Positions 33,464-41,995 of a DNA stretch of 64,000 nt are shown here, piece after piece. Under the pieces are notes generated by a model. That model did no database searches. It saw only the letters and a list, made by a program, of their open reading frames with translations, and was not told where the DNA came from. A program made the position numbers and the translations under genes. Source of the DNA: an uncultured Faecalicatena sp. Lineage in GTDB: Bacteria; Bacillota; Clostridia; Lachnospirales; Lachnospiraceae. Location: contig CABTYO010000011.1 in assembly GCA_902489075.1 (NCBI GenBank), positions 1 to 64,000 on the forward strand, given 5' to 3'. Positions within the stretch are counted from its first letter, which is position 1. Each line of letters starts with the position of its first letter.

Positions 33464-34855
33464 ATGGATGCACTTTTAAGTGTAAACTGGATTGCATTAC
33501 TCGTGCTGGTAATTGCGCTGCTTTTATTCAAAGCGCTTAACTGGATTGCATACAAAGTCAACTGGACCTTTGTAATCCTGATCAGTATGGTGATGGGGGC
33601 GGTAGTCGGAATCGTATTTGCTTCCGAGGGCAACTCTTATATGACATGGCTTGCCCTGATTGGAGATGTCTATGTCAATCTCATCACAGCATTAGTTGCT
33701 CCAGTAATTCTGGTATCAGTCATTTCCGGGCTGATTCAGTTAAATGACAAGGAAAAAATGAAAAGAATCGGAACAAAATCTGTATTCTGGCTGATGCTTT
33801 CATCAGCAATCGCAATCGTAATCACCGTGGTTTTTGGTGCACTGACCCATATCGGAAAAGGGGCAGGAGCGGTATTTGCCGATATCTCCAGCGTCGCAGG
33901 CTCCACATTAGAGGCTTATCAGGAGATGGAGACATCTTTTGACCAGATCCTCCTAAAGCTGTTCCCGACGAACATCGTTGGGGACCTGGCGGCAGATAAC
34001 ATTGTTGCCATCATTATCATTGCGGTAGCAGTTGCAGTTGCTTATGTCAGTGTTTCATCAGAAGAAGGGGAAGACAAGGTAAAGACATTTAAAGATCTGA
34101 TTGAAGGAATGAAGAAGATCATCTTCTATATTCTTTCCTTTGTGATTGACCTGACACCATATGCAGTGCTCTGTCTGACAGCGATTTCTGCAAGCCAGCT
34201 TTTGAGTGATAAAGATGCGCTGGTACAGGTGATCCTTCTTGTGGCAATGATCTATGTAGTATGTCTTGTACAGACATACGGTGTCAATGCGTTCATTCTG
34301 AAGTTTGCTGCAAAATTAAGTCCGCTGAAATTCTTTAAGAAAACGTTTGATGCACAGGCAACTGCCTTTACGACACAGAGCAGTGTGGGATCACTTCCGA
34401 TTACGATCGACCGCCTGATCCGTAAGGTCGGCGTGGATGAAGAGGTAGCCAACTTTACCGCTCCGCTCGGTACTACGATCGGTATGGCGGGATGTACCTG
34501 TATCTGGCCGATCCTGCTGGCAATGTTCTACCTCAATGCGACAGGACAGCACTGGGAAGTCAGCCAGTATCTGATCATGTGCTTCATGTGCCTGGTTCTT
34601 TCCATGGGAAGCGCCGGAATGCCGGGAATCGGAGTCGTTACGGCAGTTTCACTGTTCAGTGCTGTGAATCTTCCGATCGCCGCGGTTGTACTGCTGATCC
34701 CGATCAACAGCATTTCCGATATGGTGCGTACACTGACGAATGTTGTAGGTGCCAATGTGACAGCGGCAGTTGTGGCTCGTAAGACGGATCTTCTGGATGA
34801 CAGTGTATTTAACGCAGAAGAAGGCAGACCGAATAAGAAGGAGGGACAGGCATAA
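33464..34855 (+). CDS. Dicarboxylate/amino acid:cation symporter (DAACS), cystine-transporter-like
   Basis: 463 residues with about eight to nine membrane segments plus two re-entrant hairpins. The hairpin motifs are visible: TTQSSVGSLP (HP1 Ser-rich), LGTTIGMAGCT (TM7 region), SMGSAGMPG (HP2) and DMVRTLTNVVGANVTAAVVAR (TM8, substrate Asp/Arg/Asn). The family moves glutamate, aspartate, serine/threonine or cystine with Na+ or H+. Among these, the TcyP-type cystine importers look closest to me, an impression not tested by alignment. It is followed, with a one-base overlap, by a small exported protein and then a thioredoxin-like lipoprotein, which would suit a thiol/disulfide substrate. Ribosome binding site GAGGAGG. 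Confidence 0.88.
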   Translation: MDALLSVNWIALLVLVIALLLFKALNWIAYKVNWTFVILISMVMGAVVGIVFASEGNSYMTWLALIGDVYVNLITALVAPVILVSVISGLIQLNDKEKMKRIGTKSVFWLMLSSAIAIVITVVFGALTHIGKGAGAVFADISSVAGSTLEAYQEMETSFDQILLKLFPTNIVGDLAADNIVAIIIIAVAVAVAYVSVSSEEGEDKVKTFKDLIEGMKKIIFYILSFVIDLTPYAVLCLTAISASQLLSDKDALVQVILLVAMIYVVCLVQTYGVNAFILKFAAKLSPLKFFKKTFDAQATAFTTQSSVGSLPITIDRLIRKVGVDEEVANFTAPLGTTIGMAGCTCIWPILLAMFYLNATGQHWEVSQYLIMCFMCLVLSMGSAGMPGIGVVTAVSLFSAVNLPIAAVVLLIPINSISDMVRTLTNVVGANVTAAVVARKTDLLDDSVFNAEEGRPNKKEGQA

Positions 34856-35343
34856 TGAAAAAGTCAACGATTGCATTAATTGTGGCGGCGATTGTATGTC
34901 TGGGACTTTCTATATTTTCTGTAAAGGCGTCCGTCACAAGGACAAATAATGCCATTGAAAATATCGGCGAAGTCACATACACTGAGGAATGTAAAACAAA
35001 AATTGACCGTGCGGTAGAATATTATAACGCACTGGACCCCAATTTTGATTTAAAAGAAAAAATCAATAACATGGAAGAGTTTGATGCAGCGAAAATTGAG
35101 TATGCACGGCTTGCCATCAAAGCGGCCAGCGTTGCAGACGCAAGAAAAACAGTAGAAGGATATTCATCAGATGACGTAAAGAAATATGTAGAAGAGGCAA
35201 GAGAAGTGGTTGATCTTTACCTGACAGCTGACCAGTATGCTCTTGTTGAAAATTATGCAGACCTGACAGCCCTTGAGAGTGAATACACATCAACAGGCGG
35301 GAGTGGCGGAGCATCTGAAGAAGTATCTATTCCGATGTGTTAA
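34855..35343 (+). CDS. Small exported or membrane-anchored protein, unknown
   Basis: 162 residues; not recognised. KKSTIALIVAAIVCLGLSIF at the N-terminus is a signal peptide or anchor helix. The rest is predicted mostly helical and acidic (for example EECKTKIDRAVEYYNALD, AARKT-type segments, DDVKKYVEEAREVVDLYL), ending in a Ser/Gly-rich tail and a terminal Cys. Only two Cys lie outside the signal segment (one in EECKTK, one at the C-terminus). The ATG overlaps the symporter stop by one base, so it is translationally coupled to it, and the lipoprotein gene follows 21 bases later. An accessory or substrate-handling subunit is inferred from position only. Confidence 0.75.
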   Translation: MKKSTIALIVAAIVCLGLSIFSVKASVTRTNNAIENIGEVTYTEECKTKIDRAVEYYNALDPNFDLKEKINNMEEFDAAKIEYARLAIKAASVADARKTVEGYSSDDVKKYVEEAREVVDLYLTADQYALVENYADLTALESEYTSTGGSGGASEEVSIPMC

Positions 35344-35364
35344 GAAGACAGGAGGAGATTTCAG

Positions 35365-36891
35365 ATGAAAAATAAATTAATCCCGGCTGTTCTTGTTGCT
35401 GCAATGACAGTCACAATACTGGCTGGCTGTGGCACCAGTCAGAAAAGCAGTACAGATGATGGAAACAAAGACCAGAAAAAGGAAACGCTGGAAAATGTAA
35501 CTGCACAGCTGTCCTCCCCGGACTTCGACTTTGAAAAGGAATACGCATTCGGGGACTTCAATGCACATTCCAGGGCGGATATGGAGCGGCAGGGCGGAAT
35601 TGATACCTTTGAAGACAAAGAAATCGTATTCCAGGATATCAGCTATGACCAGTTGATCAATCTGTTGAACAAGGAAGGAAACTTCTTGATTCAGTTAAGC
35701 GGTTCCTGGTGTCATAACAGCCGTGCCCTGAGCCCTTCAGTGAATGAATTCGCAAAGGAAAACGGAATTGACACGATTTACTCCTATGACTTTAACGTAG
35801 ACAATGGGGACGACGGTTCCATGTTCGTCCGCATGTCCAATGAAAAGACAACACTGGGGACAAAATACAATTATATGTATGGTGAATTCGTATCCAGATA
35901 TCTCACTAACCTGGATGACTGGATTGCATATCCAAAAGACGATGACACGGCACTTTCCTATACGAATGTAGAGGGAAAAGAAGTGACTGTCGGAAGACTC
36001 CAGCAGCCAATTATTTTCCTTTATAATAAGGATAACACAGTTGACAACAGCGGTTCGGGCAACACAAGCGGGAAATGTCCGATCGTGTATGCCTTTGAGG
36101 AAATGGTGGAGCGTGATTCAGAAGGCATCTATGTGAAAGAAATGGATGAAGAAGGAAACCCGGTACTTGATGAGGATGGAAACCCGGTCCGGAAATATAT
36201 CACAGACGAATACAGGGAACGCTTAAATAAACTGTTTGGCTTTATCAAAACAAATCAGATCGAGCTTTCCCATTACACAAAAGAGTCCTATATGCGTGAT
36301 GCATTTAACAGCTATGGAAAAGAAATTTTCAAAGCAGACGAACAGATCAACGTTTACCCGGTGACTTACCGTCAGCTGGAATGGCTGTTAGATGAAGATG
36401 GAAATGCCCTGGTACTCATGGGAGGTCCGGGAAGCGAAAAGACACGGGCGGTCATCGGAGAAATCAATGACTATGCAGTAAAGAATAACATCCGTGTCTA
36501 CATGTATGATCCGCAGATCGATGGAGGAATCACAGTAGATAAATGGGGATATAAGCAGACAACAAATATTTGTGAGGAAGATTCCCCGATCATCAAGATG
36601 TATACCAATCTGATCGACAGGCATCTTACCAATCTGACAGCAGTGAAGACGACAGAAGATGGATATGCCTTGATTCAGACACCGTACCTGTTCGCTTATA
36701 ATAAGGATGCGAAAGATGCAGACGGATTCATTGCTCCAGTCACGGCATCTGCTGAGCTGCCATACACAGCGGATCCGGAAAAGAGATATTACATCGGCAC
36801 AGAAAAGAATGCTAAAGCATGTGCCGGACAGATATCCGCTGTATTCTCAAGTTATGCTGAGAAGGCTCTTTCAGAGGCATATGGGAAATAA
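35365..36891 (+). CDS. Lipoprotein with two thioredoxin-like repeats
   Basis: 508 residues. The signal peptide ends in a lipobox (TILAGC, Cys22), so it is anchored outside the membrane. The mature protein consists of two homologous halves: about 91-225 (ISYDQLINLL, then NFLIQLSGSWCHNSRALSP, FVSRYLTNLDDWI, PIIFLYNKD) and about 333-449 (VTYRQLEWLL, ALVLMGGPGSEKTRAVIG, IDRHLTNLTAV, PYLFAYNKD). The first half carries a CxxS thioredoxin-like site (C116-H-N-S119); the second has PGSEKT there and no Cys. A loop between them has tandem DE(E/D)GNPV repeats. It closes the symporter operon. Disulfide handling or cystine capture is inference; the family is not one I can name. Confidence 0.8.
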   Translation: MKNKLIPAVLVAAMTVTILAGCGTSQKSSTDDGNKDQKKETLENVTAQLSSPDFDFEKEYAFGDFNAHSRADMERQGGIDTFEDKEIVFQDISYDQLINLLNKEGNFLIQLSGSWCHNSRALSPSVNEFAKENGIDTIYSYDFNVDNGDDGSMFVRMSNEKTTLGTKYNYMYGEFVSRYLTNLDDWIAYPKDDDTALSYTNVEGKEVTVGRLQQPIIFLYNKDNTVDNSGSGNTSGKCPIVYAFEEMVERDSEGIYVKEMDEEGNPVLDEDGNPVRKYITDEYRERLNKLFGFIKTNQIELSHYTKESYMRDAFNSYGKEIFKADEQINVYPVTYRQLEWLLDEDGNALVLMGGPGSEKTRAVIGEINDYAVKNNIRVYMYDPQIDGGITVDKWGYKQTTNICEEDSPIIKMYTNLIDRHLTNLTAVKTTEDGYALIQTPYLFAYNKDAKDADGFIAPVTASAELPYTADPEKRYYIGTEKNAKACAGQISAVFSSYAEKALSEAYGK

Positions 36892-37017
36892 TGGAGGAGC
36901 AGGAAAAAGGAGGATGTATTTTTGTAGAATAAAATAGATCAAGTATAACAAAATATATCAATATTGCCCAAATTTTTACACAAATTTTATGAAAATTTTA
37001 CAAATTTTATGAATTGG

Positions 37018-37046
37018 TTGTTTTATCTGCACAAAGGTGTTAAAAT
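37018..37046 (+). promoter_or_regulatory. Sigma-A promoter of the OPT transporter gene
   Basis: TTGTTT (37018-37023), 17-base spacer ending in TGT (extended -10), TAAAAT (37041-37046). Just downstream, ATAACT-GCAA-AGTTAT (37053-37068) is a perfect small inverted repeat at the expected transcription start, a possible operator. Confidence 0.7.
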
Positions 37047-37089
37047 ATTGGCATAACTGCAAAGTTATACAAAGAGAAGGAGGGTAATT

Positions 37090-39018
37090 ATGGACGACAA
37101 TAAGAGTTTTAAACCTTATGTCAGTGCGGACAAAGTTATGCCTGAGTTTACCGTAGCATCTATCGTGCTTGGTATTATCCTGGCTATCGTCTTTGGCGCG
37201 GCAAACGCTTACCTGGGACTTAGGGTAGGCCTTACGGTATCTGCCTCAATTCCGGCAGCCGTTATTTCCATGGGTGTGATCAGAGTCATTCTGAAAAAGA
37301 ATTCCATCCTGGAGAACAACCTGGTACAGACGATCGGGTCTGCAGGTGAATCATTAGCAGCAGGTGCAATCTTTACAATGCCGGCTCTGTTCTTGTGGGC
37401 AGCAGAAGGAAAGGGAAGTGCACCGGGACTTGTTGAGATTACATTAATCGCATTATGCGGTGGTATTCTTGGTATCCTGTTTATGATCCCACTTAGAAAA
37501 GCCCTGATTGTAAAAGAACACGGCACACTTCCGTATCCGGAAGGTATGGCTTGTGCAGAGGTTCTTCTTGCAGGTGAAGAAGGCGGAGCCAATGCTTCCA
37601 CAGTATTCACAGGTATGGGATTTGCAGCAGCATTTAAGTTCATCGTAGACGGACTTAAGATCTTCCCGAGTGAGATTACATATGCTCCGAAGTCCTATCC
37701 AGGCGGTGCTGTTGGTACACAGGTTTATCCGGCATTAGTTGGTGTAGGTTACATTTGCGGACCTAAGGTATCCAGCTACATGTTTGCAGGTGGTATCCTT
37801 GGATGGCTTGTAATCATGCCGGCTATCGTACTGTTCGGTAAAGACATGATCCTGTTCCCGGGAACAGTGCCGATCGGTCAGATCCTTGCAGAAGGCGGTG
37901 TCAGCGCAGTATGGACCAACTACATTAAGTACATTGGTGCAGGTGCGATCGCAGCCGGTGGATTCATCAGTCTGATCAAGTCACTTCCATTGATCGTGAG
38001 TACATTCCGCGATGCAATGAAGGACTTAAAAGACAGCAAGAACAGTCCGAAGTCTACTCTGAGAACTGACCAGGATCTCAGCATGGGCGTAATCTTAGTA
38101 GGCGTTGTAGTCGTAGCACTTGCTATCTGGCTGATTCCTGCTATTCCGGTTAACTTAATCGGAGCATTATTAATCGTCATTTTCGGCTTCTTCTTTGCAA
38201 CTGTATCATCCAGAATCGTTGGTCTGATCGGAAGCAGTAACAACCCGGTATCAGGTATGGCGATTGCAACTCTGCTGCTTGCTACTTTAATCCTGAAGTC
38301 TACAGGCAATACAGGAATTAAAGGTATGACAGGAGCCATTGCTATTGGTTCTGTCATCTGTGTAATCGCAGCGATTGCAGGAGATACTTCACAGGACTTA
38401 AAGACAGGTTATATCCTTGGTGCTACACCAAAGAAACAGCAGATCGGTGAGCTGATCGGTGTTGTTGCATCTGCAATCGCAATCGGCGGCGTACTGTATC
38501 TTCTGAACAGTGCTTGGGGATATGGCTCAACAGAGCTTCCTGCACCGCAGGCAACTCTGATGAAGATGATCGTAGAAGGAATCATGGACAGCAACCTTCC
38601 TTGGACGCTTGTTCTGATCGGTGTATTCATCGCTATTATCGTTGAGATACTCCAGATTCCTGTAATGCCATTTGCAATCGGTCTGTATCTGCCATTCCAG
38701 CTGAGTACCTGTATCATGGTCGGTGGTGTAATCCGTCTTGTTCTTGACAAGAAGAAAACAAACGACGAAGCTGCAAAGAAGAGAGGTATCGACAACGGTG
38801 TACTGTACTGCTCAGGTATGATCGCCGGAGAAGGTCTGGTAGGTATCCTGCTGGCTATCTTCGCTATCATCCCAATGGGTGGAAAGACACTTGGAGATGC
38901 ACTTGATCTTTCAGGTAAACTGAACCTTGGAGCAATCGGTTCACTTGTATTCTTCGCATTACTGCTGTATACAATGTTCCCGTTTGCTATCAACAAGAAA
39001 CAGAAGAAAAACAAATAA
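37090..39018 (+). CDS. OPT-family oligopeptide transporter
   Basis: 642 residues and about 14-16 hydrophobic segments, matching the bacterial OPT (oligopeptide transporter) family, which imports peptides or metal chelates with protons. Visible family-like regions include the N-terminal GAANAYLGLRVGLTVSASIPAA-type segment, AGESLAAGAIFTMPA, TLPYPEGMACAEVL and VMPFAIGLYLPF. GAAGGAGGGT precedes the ATG. Transport substrate cannot be read from the sequence. The following PqqD-like gene and small membrane gene suggest a three-gene accessory unit, although a terminator lies between OPT and PqqD. Confidence 0.92.
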   Translation: MDDNKSFKPYVSADKVMPEFTVASIVLGIILAIVFGAANAYLGLRVGLTVSASIPAAVISMGVIRVILKKNSILENNLVQTIGSAGESLAAGAIFTMPALFLWAAEGKGSAPGLVEITLIALCGGILGILFMIPLRKALIVKEHGTLPYPEGMACAEVLLAGEEGGANASTVFTGMGFAAAFKFIVDGLKIFPSEITYAPKSYPGGAVGTQVYPALVGVGYICGPKVSSYMFAGGILGWLVIMPAIVLFGKDMILFPGTVPIGQILAEGGVSAVWTNYIKYIGAGAIAAGGFISLIKSLPLIVSTFRDAMKDLKDSKNSPKSTLRTDQDLSMGVILVGVVVVALAIWLIPAIPVNLIGALLIVIFGFFFATVSSRIVGLIGSSNNPVSGMAIATLLLATLILKSTGNTGIKGMTGAIAIGSVICVIAAIAGDTSQDLKTGYILGATPKKQQIGELIGVVASAIAIGGVLYLLNSAWGYGSTELPAPQATLMKMIVEGIMDSNLPWTLVLIGVFIAIIVEILQIPVMPFAIGLYLPFQLSTCIMVGGVIRLVLDKKKTNDEAAKKRGIDNGVLYCSGMIAGEGLVGILLAIFAIIPMGGKTLGDALDLSGKLNLGAIGSLVFFALLLYTMFPFAINKKQKKNK

Positions 39019-39033
39019 GATTGAATGAAAATG

Positions 39034-39068
39034 AAAAAGGACAGTCACTTCATTGGGCTGTCCTTTTT
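39034..39068 (+). terminator. Rho-independent terminator after the OPT gene
   Basis: AAAAAGGACAG (39034-39044) pairs perfectly with CTGTCCTTTTT (39058-39068). The T-tract is part of the right arm. A leaky terminator would let some transcripts reach the PqqD-like gene. Confidence 0.9.
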
Positions 39069-39091
39069 ACAAAAGTCAGGCAGGATTGAAG

Positions 39092-39451
39092 ATGAGAAAA
39101 AAGAGAATAGATGAAAACTTTCTGGATTATGTACCAATGAGGAATCCGGAATATGAATGGGATCAGAATGAAAAAGGAAAAGTAACCGTTCATGTAGTGA
39201 ACACTGGTTTTTATAATAAAATGGCACAGAAGTTCTTTCACCGTCCAAAGATCAGCCATATTGATCTGGATAACTACGGAAGCTTTATCTGGGGCCATAT
39301 TGATGGAGTGAATACAGTACACGATATTTCAAAAGCCGTAGAACAGGAATTCGGAAAAAAGGCAGAACCCCTGCTGAACCGTCTGGTAGCGTTTATGGGG
39401 ATTCTCCATGATCATAAATTTATCTTCTACAAAGGAAGGGATAAATGGTAA
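39092..39451 (+). CDS. PqqD-family protein
   Basis: 119 residues from an ATG at 39092; a reading from a TTG at 39053 starts inside the terminator and is rejected. The PqqD winged-helix fold is suggested by FLDYVPMRNPEYEW, VVNTGFYNKMAQKF, ISHIDLDNYGSFIWGHIDG and the C-terminal VHDISKAVEQEFG/LLNRLVAFMGIL helices. PqqD-like domains bind precursor peptides for modifying enzymes, but no radical SAM enzyme or RiPP precursor is nearby. It lies after an OPT peptide transporter and two bases before the next gene, so peptide binding in another setting is conceivable. Confidence 0.83.
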   Translation: MRKKRIDENFLDYVPMRNPEYEWDQNEKGKVTVHVVNTGFYNKMAQKFFHRPKISHIDLDNYGSFIWGHIDGVNTVHDISKAVEQEFGKKAEPLLNRLVAFMGILHDHKFIFYKGRDKW

Positions 39452-39452
39452 T

Positions 39453-39809
39453 ATGTGGGTATATATAGTCGGTATTTTATTGTTTGCCATCGCGTCAGCC
39501 TTTCTGTATGCTTGGGGGCTTAACAAGGCCAGCACACAGGAGTCAGATCTGATGGAGAGCCTTTTTATCAAGGGGGCTTCCAGGGTAAAGAAGCATCTTA
39601 AGAAGAGCGGAGTCATTACTCAGAAGGAGATCGAACAGGAAGTGACAGGGATCAAAGCAACGCTGTTCTACAGCAGAAAGCGGGTGGCTGTGACGAATCC
39701 GAAAGAATTTGCAAAGAAATTGGCAGAATATATGCAGAATCAGAACGTGATTGAGCCGGGAGAAGCCGGCGGAAGAAAGGGATATGTCCTGAAAAAGAGA
39801 CCAGAGTAG
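39453..39809 (+). CDS. Small single-pass membrane protein, unknown
   Basis: 118 residues; not recognised. One N-terminal membrane helix (MWVYIVGILLFAIASAFLYA) is followed by a cytoplasmic, basic, predicted helical region: ESLFIKGASRVKKHLKKSGVITQKEIEQEV, then LFYSRKRVAVTNPKEFAKKLAEYM and GRKGYVLKKR. The latter resembles a small winged-helix arrangement but is too short to name. The ATG is two bases after the PqqD stop, so the two genes are coupled. The stop lies inside the left arm of a possible terminator (39792-39828). Confidence 0.75.
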   Translation: MWVYIVGILLFAIASAFLYAWGLNKASTQESDLMESLFIKGASRVKKHLKKSGVITQKEIEQEVTGIKATLFYSRKRVAVTNPKEFAKKLAEYMQNQNVIEPGEAGGRKGYVLKKRPE

Positions 39810-39828
39810 AAATACGAAGGTCTTTTTT
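39792..39828 (+). terminator. Possible terminator overlapping the end of the small membrane gene
   Basis: AAAAAGAGACC (39792-39802) pairs with GGTCTTTTTT (39819-39828) using one G-U, with the T-tract in the right arm. Confidence 0.6.
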
Positions 39829-39895
39829 ACATTTGTTATTGATTTTTATAATGATGTTTAGTAGAATTAATGCAGTAGCGTTAGGAGGAAGAGAA

Positions 39896-40924
39896 ATGTC
39901 TGAGATTACAAGAGTTGCCCTGGATGCGATGGGCGGTGACAATGCACCGGGAGAGATGATCAAAGGTGCCGTGGAAGCCGTGAAGCAGAGAGGCGATATC
40001 AAGATCCTGCTGACAGGGCAGGAAGAGCTGCTTAAGAAGACGTTATCAGAATATACGTATCCATCAGACCAGATCGAGATCGTGAATGCGTCGGAAGTGA
40101 TTGAGACTGCTGAACCACCGGTGATGGCGATCAGAAGGAAGAAGGATTCTTCCATTGTTGTAGCCATGAATCTGGTGAAGAAAGGTGAGGCTGATGCGTT
40201 TGTATCCGCAGGAAGTTCAGGAGCGATTCTGGTCGGCGGCCAGGTCATCGTAGGCAGGATCAAAGGTGTGGAGAGACCACCGCTTGCCCCGCTGATCCCC
40301 ACAGCCAAAGGAGTATCTTTACTGATAGACTGTGGTGCGAATGTGGATGCAAGACCTTCTCATCTTGTACAGTTCGCAAAGATGGGTTCCATCTATATGG
40401 AGAATATCATCGGTAAGAAGAACCCGACAGTAGGGATTGTGAACATCGGTGCGGAGGAAGAGAAAGGAAACTCACTGGTCAAGGAGACGTTTCCGCTGCT
40501 CAAAGAGTGCAGGGATATCAATTTTGTAGGAAGCGTGGAAGCCAGGGATATTCCGTCAGGTGCAGTAGATGTTGTCGTCTGTGAGGCATTTGTCGGAAAC
40601 GTGATTCTCAAGCTGTACGAGGGCGTAGGCGGTACACTGATCAGCAAGATCAAGGCCAGTATGATGACATCCTTAAGGAGCAAGATTGGAGCGCTTCTCG
40701 TCAAACCGGCACTGAAAGCTACATTAAAGGACTTTGATGCCAGCGAATACGGCGGGGCACCGCTGTTAGGACTCAATGGGCTGGTTGTCAAGACACATGG
40801 GAGTTCTACTTCAAAAGAAGTATGTAATTCAATTATCCAGTGCGTCACATTTAAGGAACAGCGGATCAATGAGAAGATAAGAGACGTGATTTCCAGTGCG
40901 CAGGAAGAAAAAAAAGAAGATTAA
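39896..40924 (+). CDS. plsX: Phosphate acyltransferase PlsX
   Basis: Converts acyl-ACP and phosphate to acyl phosphate, which PlsY (57011-57658) then uses to acylate glycerol-3-phosphate. 342 residues from the ATG at 39896, with TTAGGAGGAAG just upstream; earlier in-frame codons have no ribosome binding site. Landmarks are VALDAMGGDNAPGEMIKGAV, NASEVIETAEPPVMAIRRKKDSS, FVSAGSSGAILVGG, DCGANVDARPSHLVQFA and GLNGLVVKTHGSS. No FapR-type operator is evident. It begins the plsX-acpP-rnc-smc-ftsY unit. Confidence 0.97.
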   Translation: MSEITRVALDAMGGDNAPGEMIKGAVEAVKQRGDIKILLTGQEELLKKTLSEYTYPSDQIEIVNASEVIETAEPPVMAIRRKKDSSIVVAMNLVKKGEADAFVSAGSSGAILVGGQVIVGRIKGVERPPLAPLIPTAKGVSLLIDCGANVDARPSHLVQFAKMGSIYMENIIGKKNPTVGIVNIGAEEEKGNSLVKETFPLLKECRDINFVGSVEARDIPSGAVDVVVCEAFVGNVILKLYEGVGGTLISKIKASMMTSLRSKIGALLVKPALKATLKDFDASEYGGAPLLGLNGLVVKTHGSSTSKEVCNSIIQCVTFKEQRINEKIRDVISSAQEEKKED

Positions 40925-40949
40925 TGTAACGAAGAAAGGGAAGAGGACA

Positions 40950-41180
40950 ATGGAATTTGAAAAATTACAGGAAATTATTGCAGACGTATTAAACGTTTCT
41001 AAGGACGACATTAACATGGAGACGACATTTGTAGATGATTTGGGAGCAGATTCATTAGACATTTTCCAGATAATCATGGGGATTGAAGAAGAATTCGACA
41101 TTGAGATTGATAACGACGAAGCAGAGAAGATCGTGACAGTAGGCGATGCAATCGAGCAGATCAAAAAGGCTGTAGAATAA
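40950..41180 (+). CDS. acpP: Acyl carrier protein
   Basis: 76-residue, highly acidic four-helix protein. The phosphopantetheine Ser is in GADSLDIFQIIMGIEEEF. GAAGAGGA stands upstream of the ATG at 40950; a longer frame from 40896 lies inside plsX and encodes a basic, implausible N-terminus. It carries growing acyl chains for fatty-acid synthesis and donates to PlsX. A terminator follows directly. Confidence 0.97.
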   Translation: MEFEKLQEIIADVLNVSKDDINMETTFVDDLGADSLDIFQIIMGIEEEFDIEIDNDEAEKIVTVGDAIEQIKKAVE

Positions 41181-41190
41181 TAGGTAACAG

Positions 41191-41218
41191 ATGAAAAAGC
41201 CCCTATGGGCTTTTTCAT
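41191..41218 (+). terminator. Rho-independent terminator after acpP
   Basis: ATGAAAAAGCCC (41191-41202) pairs perfectly with GGGCTTTTTCAT (41207-41218) around a 4-base loop. Confidence 0.92.
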
Positions 41219-41293
41219 TTATATAAGACATGGACGTGCTCTGTGAAGCCACTGAGTACGGATGGAAGACAACGAAGATAACAGGAGAAGGAA

Positions 41294-41983
41294 ATGAGCG
41301 ATAGTTTAAAAGAACTGGAGAAAAAGATCGGGTATGAATTTCAGGATTTTTCACTGCTTCGGCATGCAATGATGCACAGCTCTTATACCAATGAGAAGCA
41401 TCTGGAGAAGCACCACTGTAATGAACGCCTGGAGTTTCTGGGGGATGCGGTATTAGAGCTTGTATCCAGTGAATATCTGTTTTTGGATTCCCCGAAGGTA
41501 TCTGAGGGGGAACTGACAAAGACAAGGGCAAGCATGGTATGTGAACCGGCGCTCGCTTTCTGTGCAAGGGATATCGACCTTGGCTCTTATCTGCTCCTTG
41601 GAAAAGGGGAAGAGGCGACCGGGGGAAGGCAGAGAGATTCGATCACTTCCGATGCAATGGAAGCACTGATCGGGGCGATCTATCTGGACGGTGGTTTTAC
41701 TAATGCAAAAGAGTTTATTCATCGGTTTATACTGACGGATTTAGAAAATAAGAAGCTCTTTTTCGATAGCAAGACTATTTTGCAGGAGATCGTGCAGGCG
41801 AAGATGGAGGGAGTGGTTTCCTACCATCTGATCAAAGAAGAAGGACCGGACCATAATAAGTCCTTTTTCGTGGAGGTCCGGATCGGAGAGCACGGTTACG
41901 GCATTGGAAAAGGCCGGACGAAGAAGGCCGCAGAGCAGGAGGCCGCATACAAGGCGATCCTGGAATTAAGAAAAGAAAAATAA
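41294..41983 (+). CDS. rnc: Ribonuclease III
   Basis: Cleaves double-stranded RNA, including rRNA precursors. 229 residues: the catalytic domain has HSSYTNEKH and the signature NERLEFLGDAVLELV, with metal ligands in the later SDAMEALIGAIYLDGG. The C-terminal double-stranded RNA-binding domain (about 155-227) ends in GKGRTKKAAEQEAAYKAIL. Ribosome binding site AGGAGAAGG. It is 12 bases before smc. It would be the natural processor of transcripts from the long foldback elements found in this window. Confidence 0.97.
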   Translation: MSDSLKELEKKIGYEFQDFSLLRHAMMHSSYTNEKHLEKHHCNERLEFLGDAVLELVSSEYLFLDSPKVSEGELTKTRASMVCEPALAFCARDIDLGSYLLLGKGEEATGGRQRDSITSDAMEALIGAIYLDGGFTNAKEFIHRFILTDLENKKLFFDSKTILQEIVQAKMEGVVSYHLIKEEGPDHNKSFFVEVRIGEHGYGIGKGRTKKAAEQEAAYKAILELRKEK

Positions 41984-41995
41984 AGCAGGTGTTAT

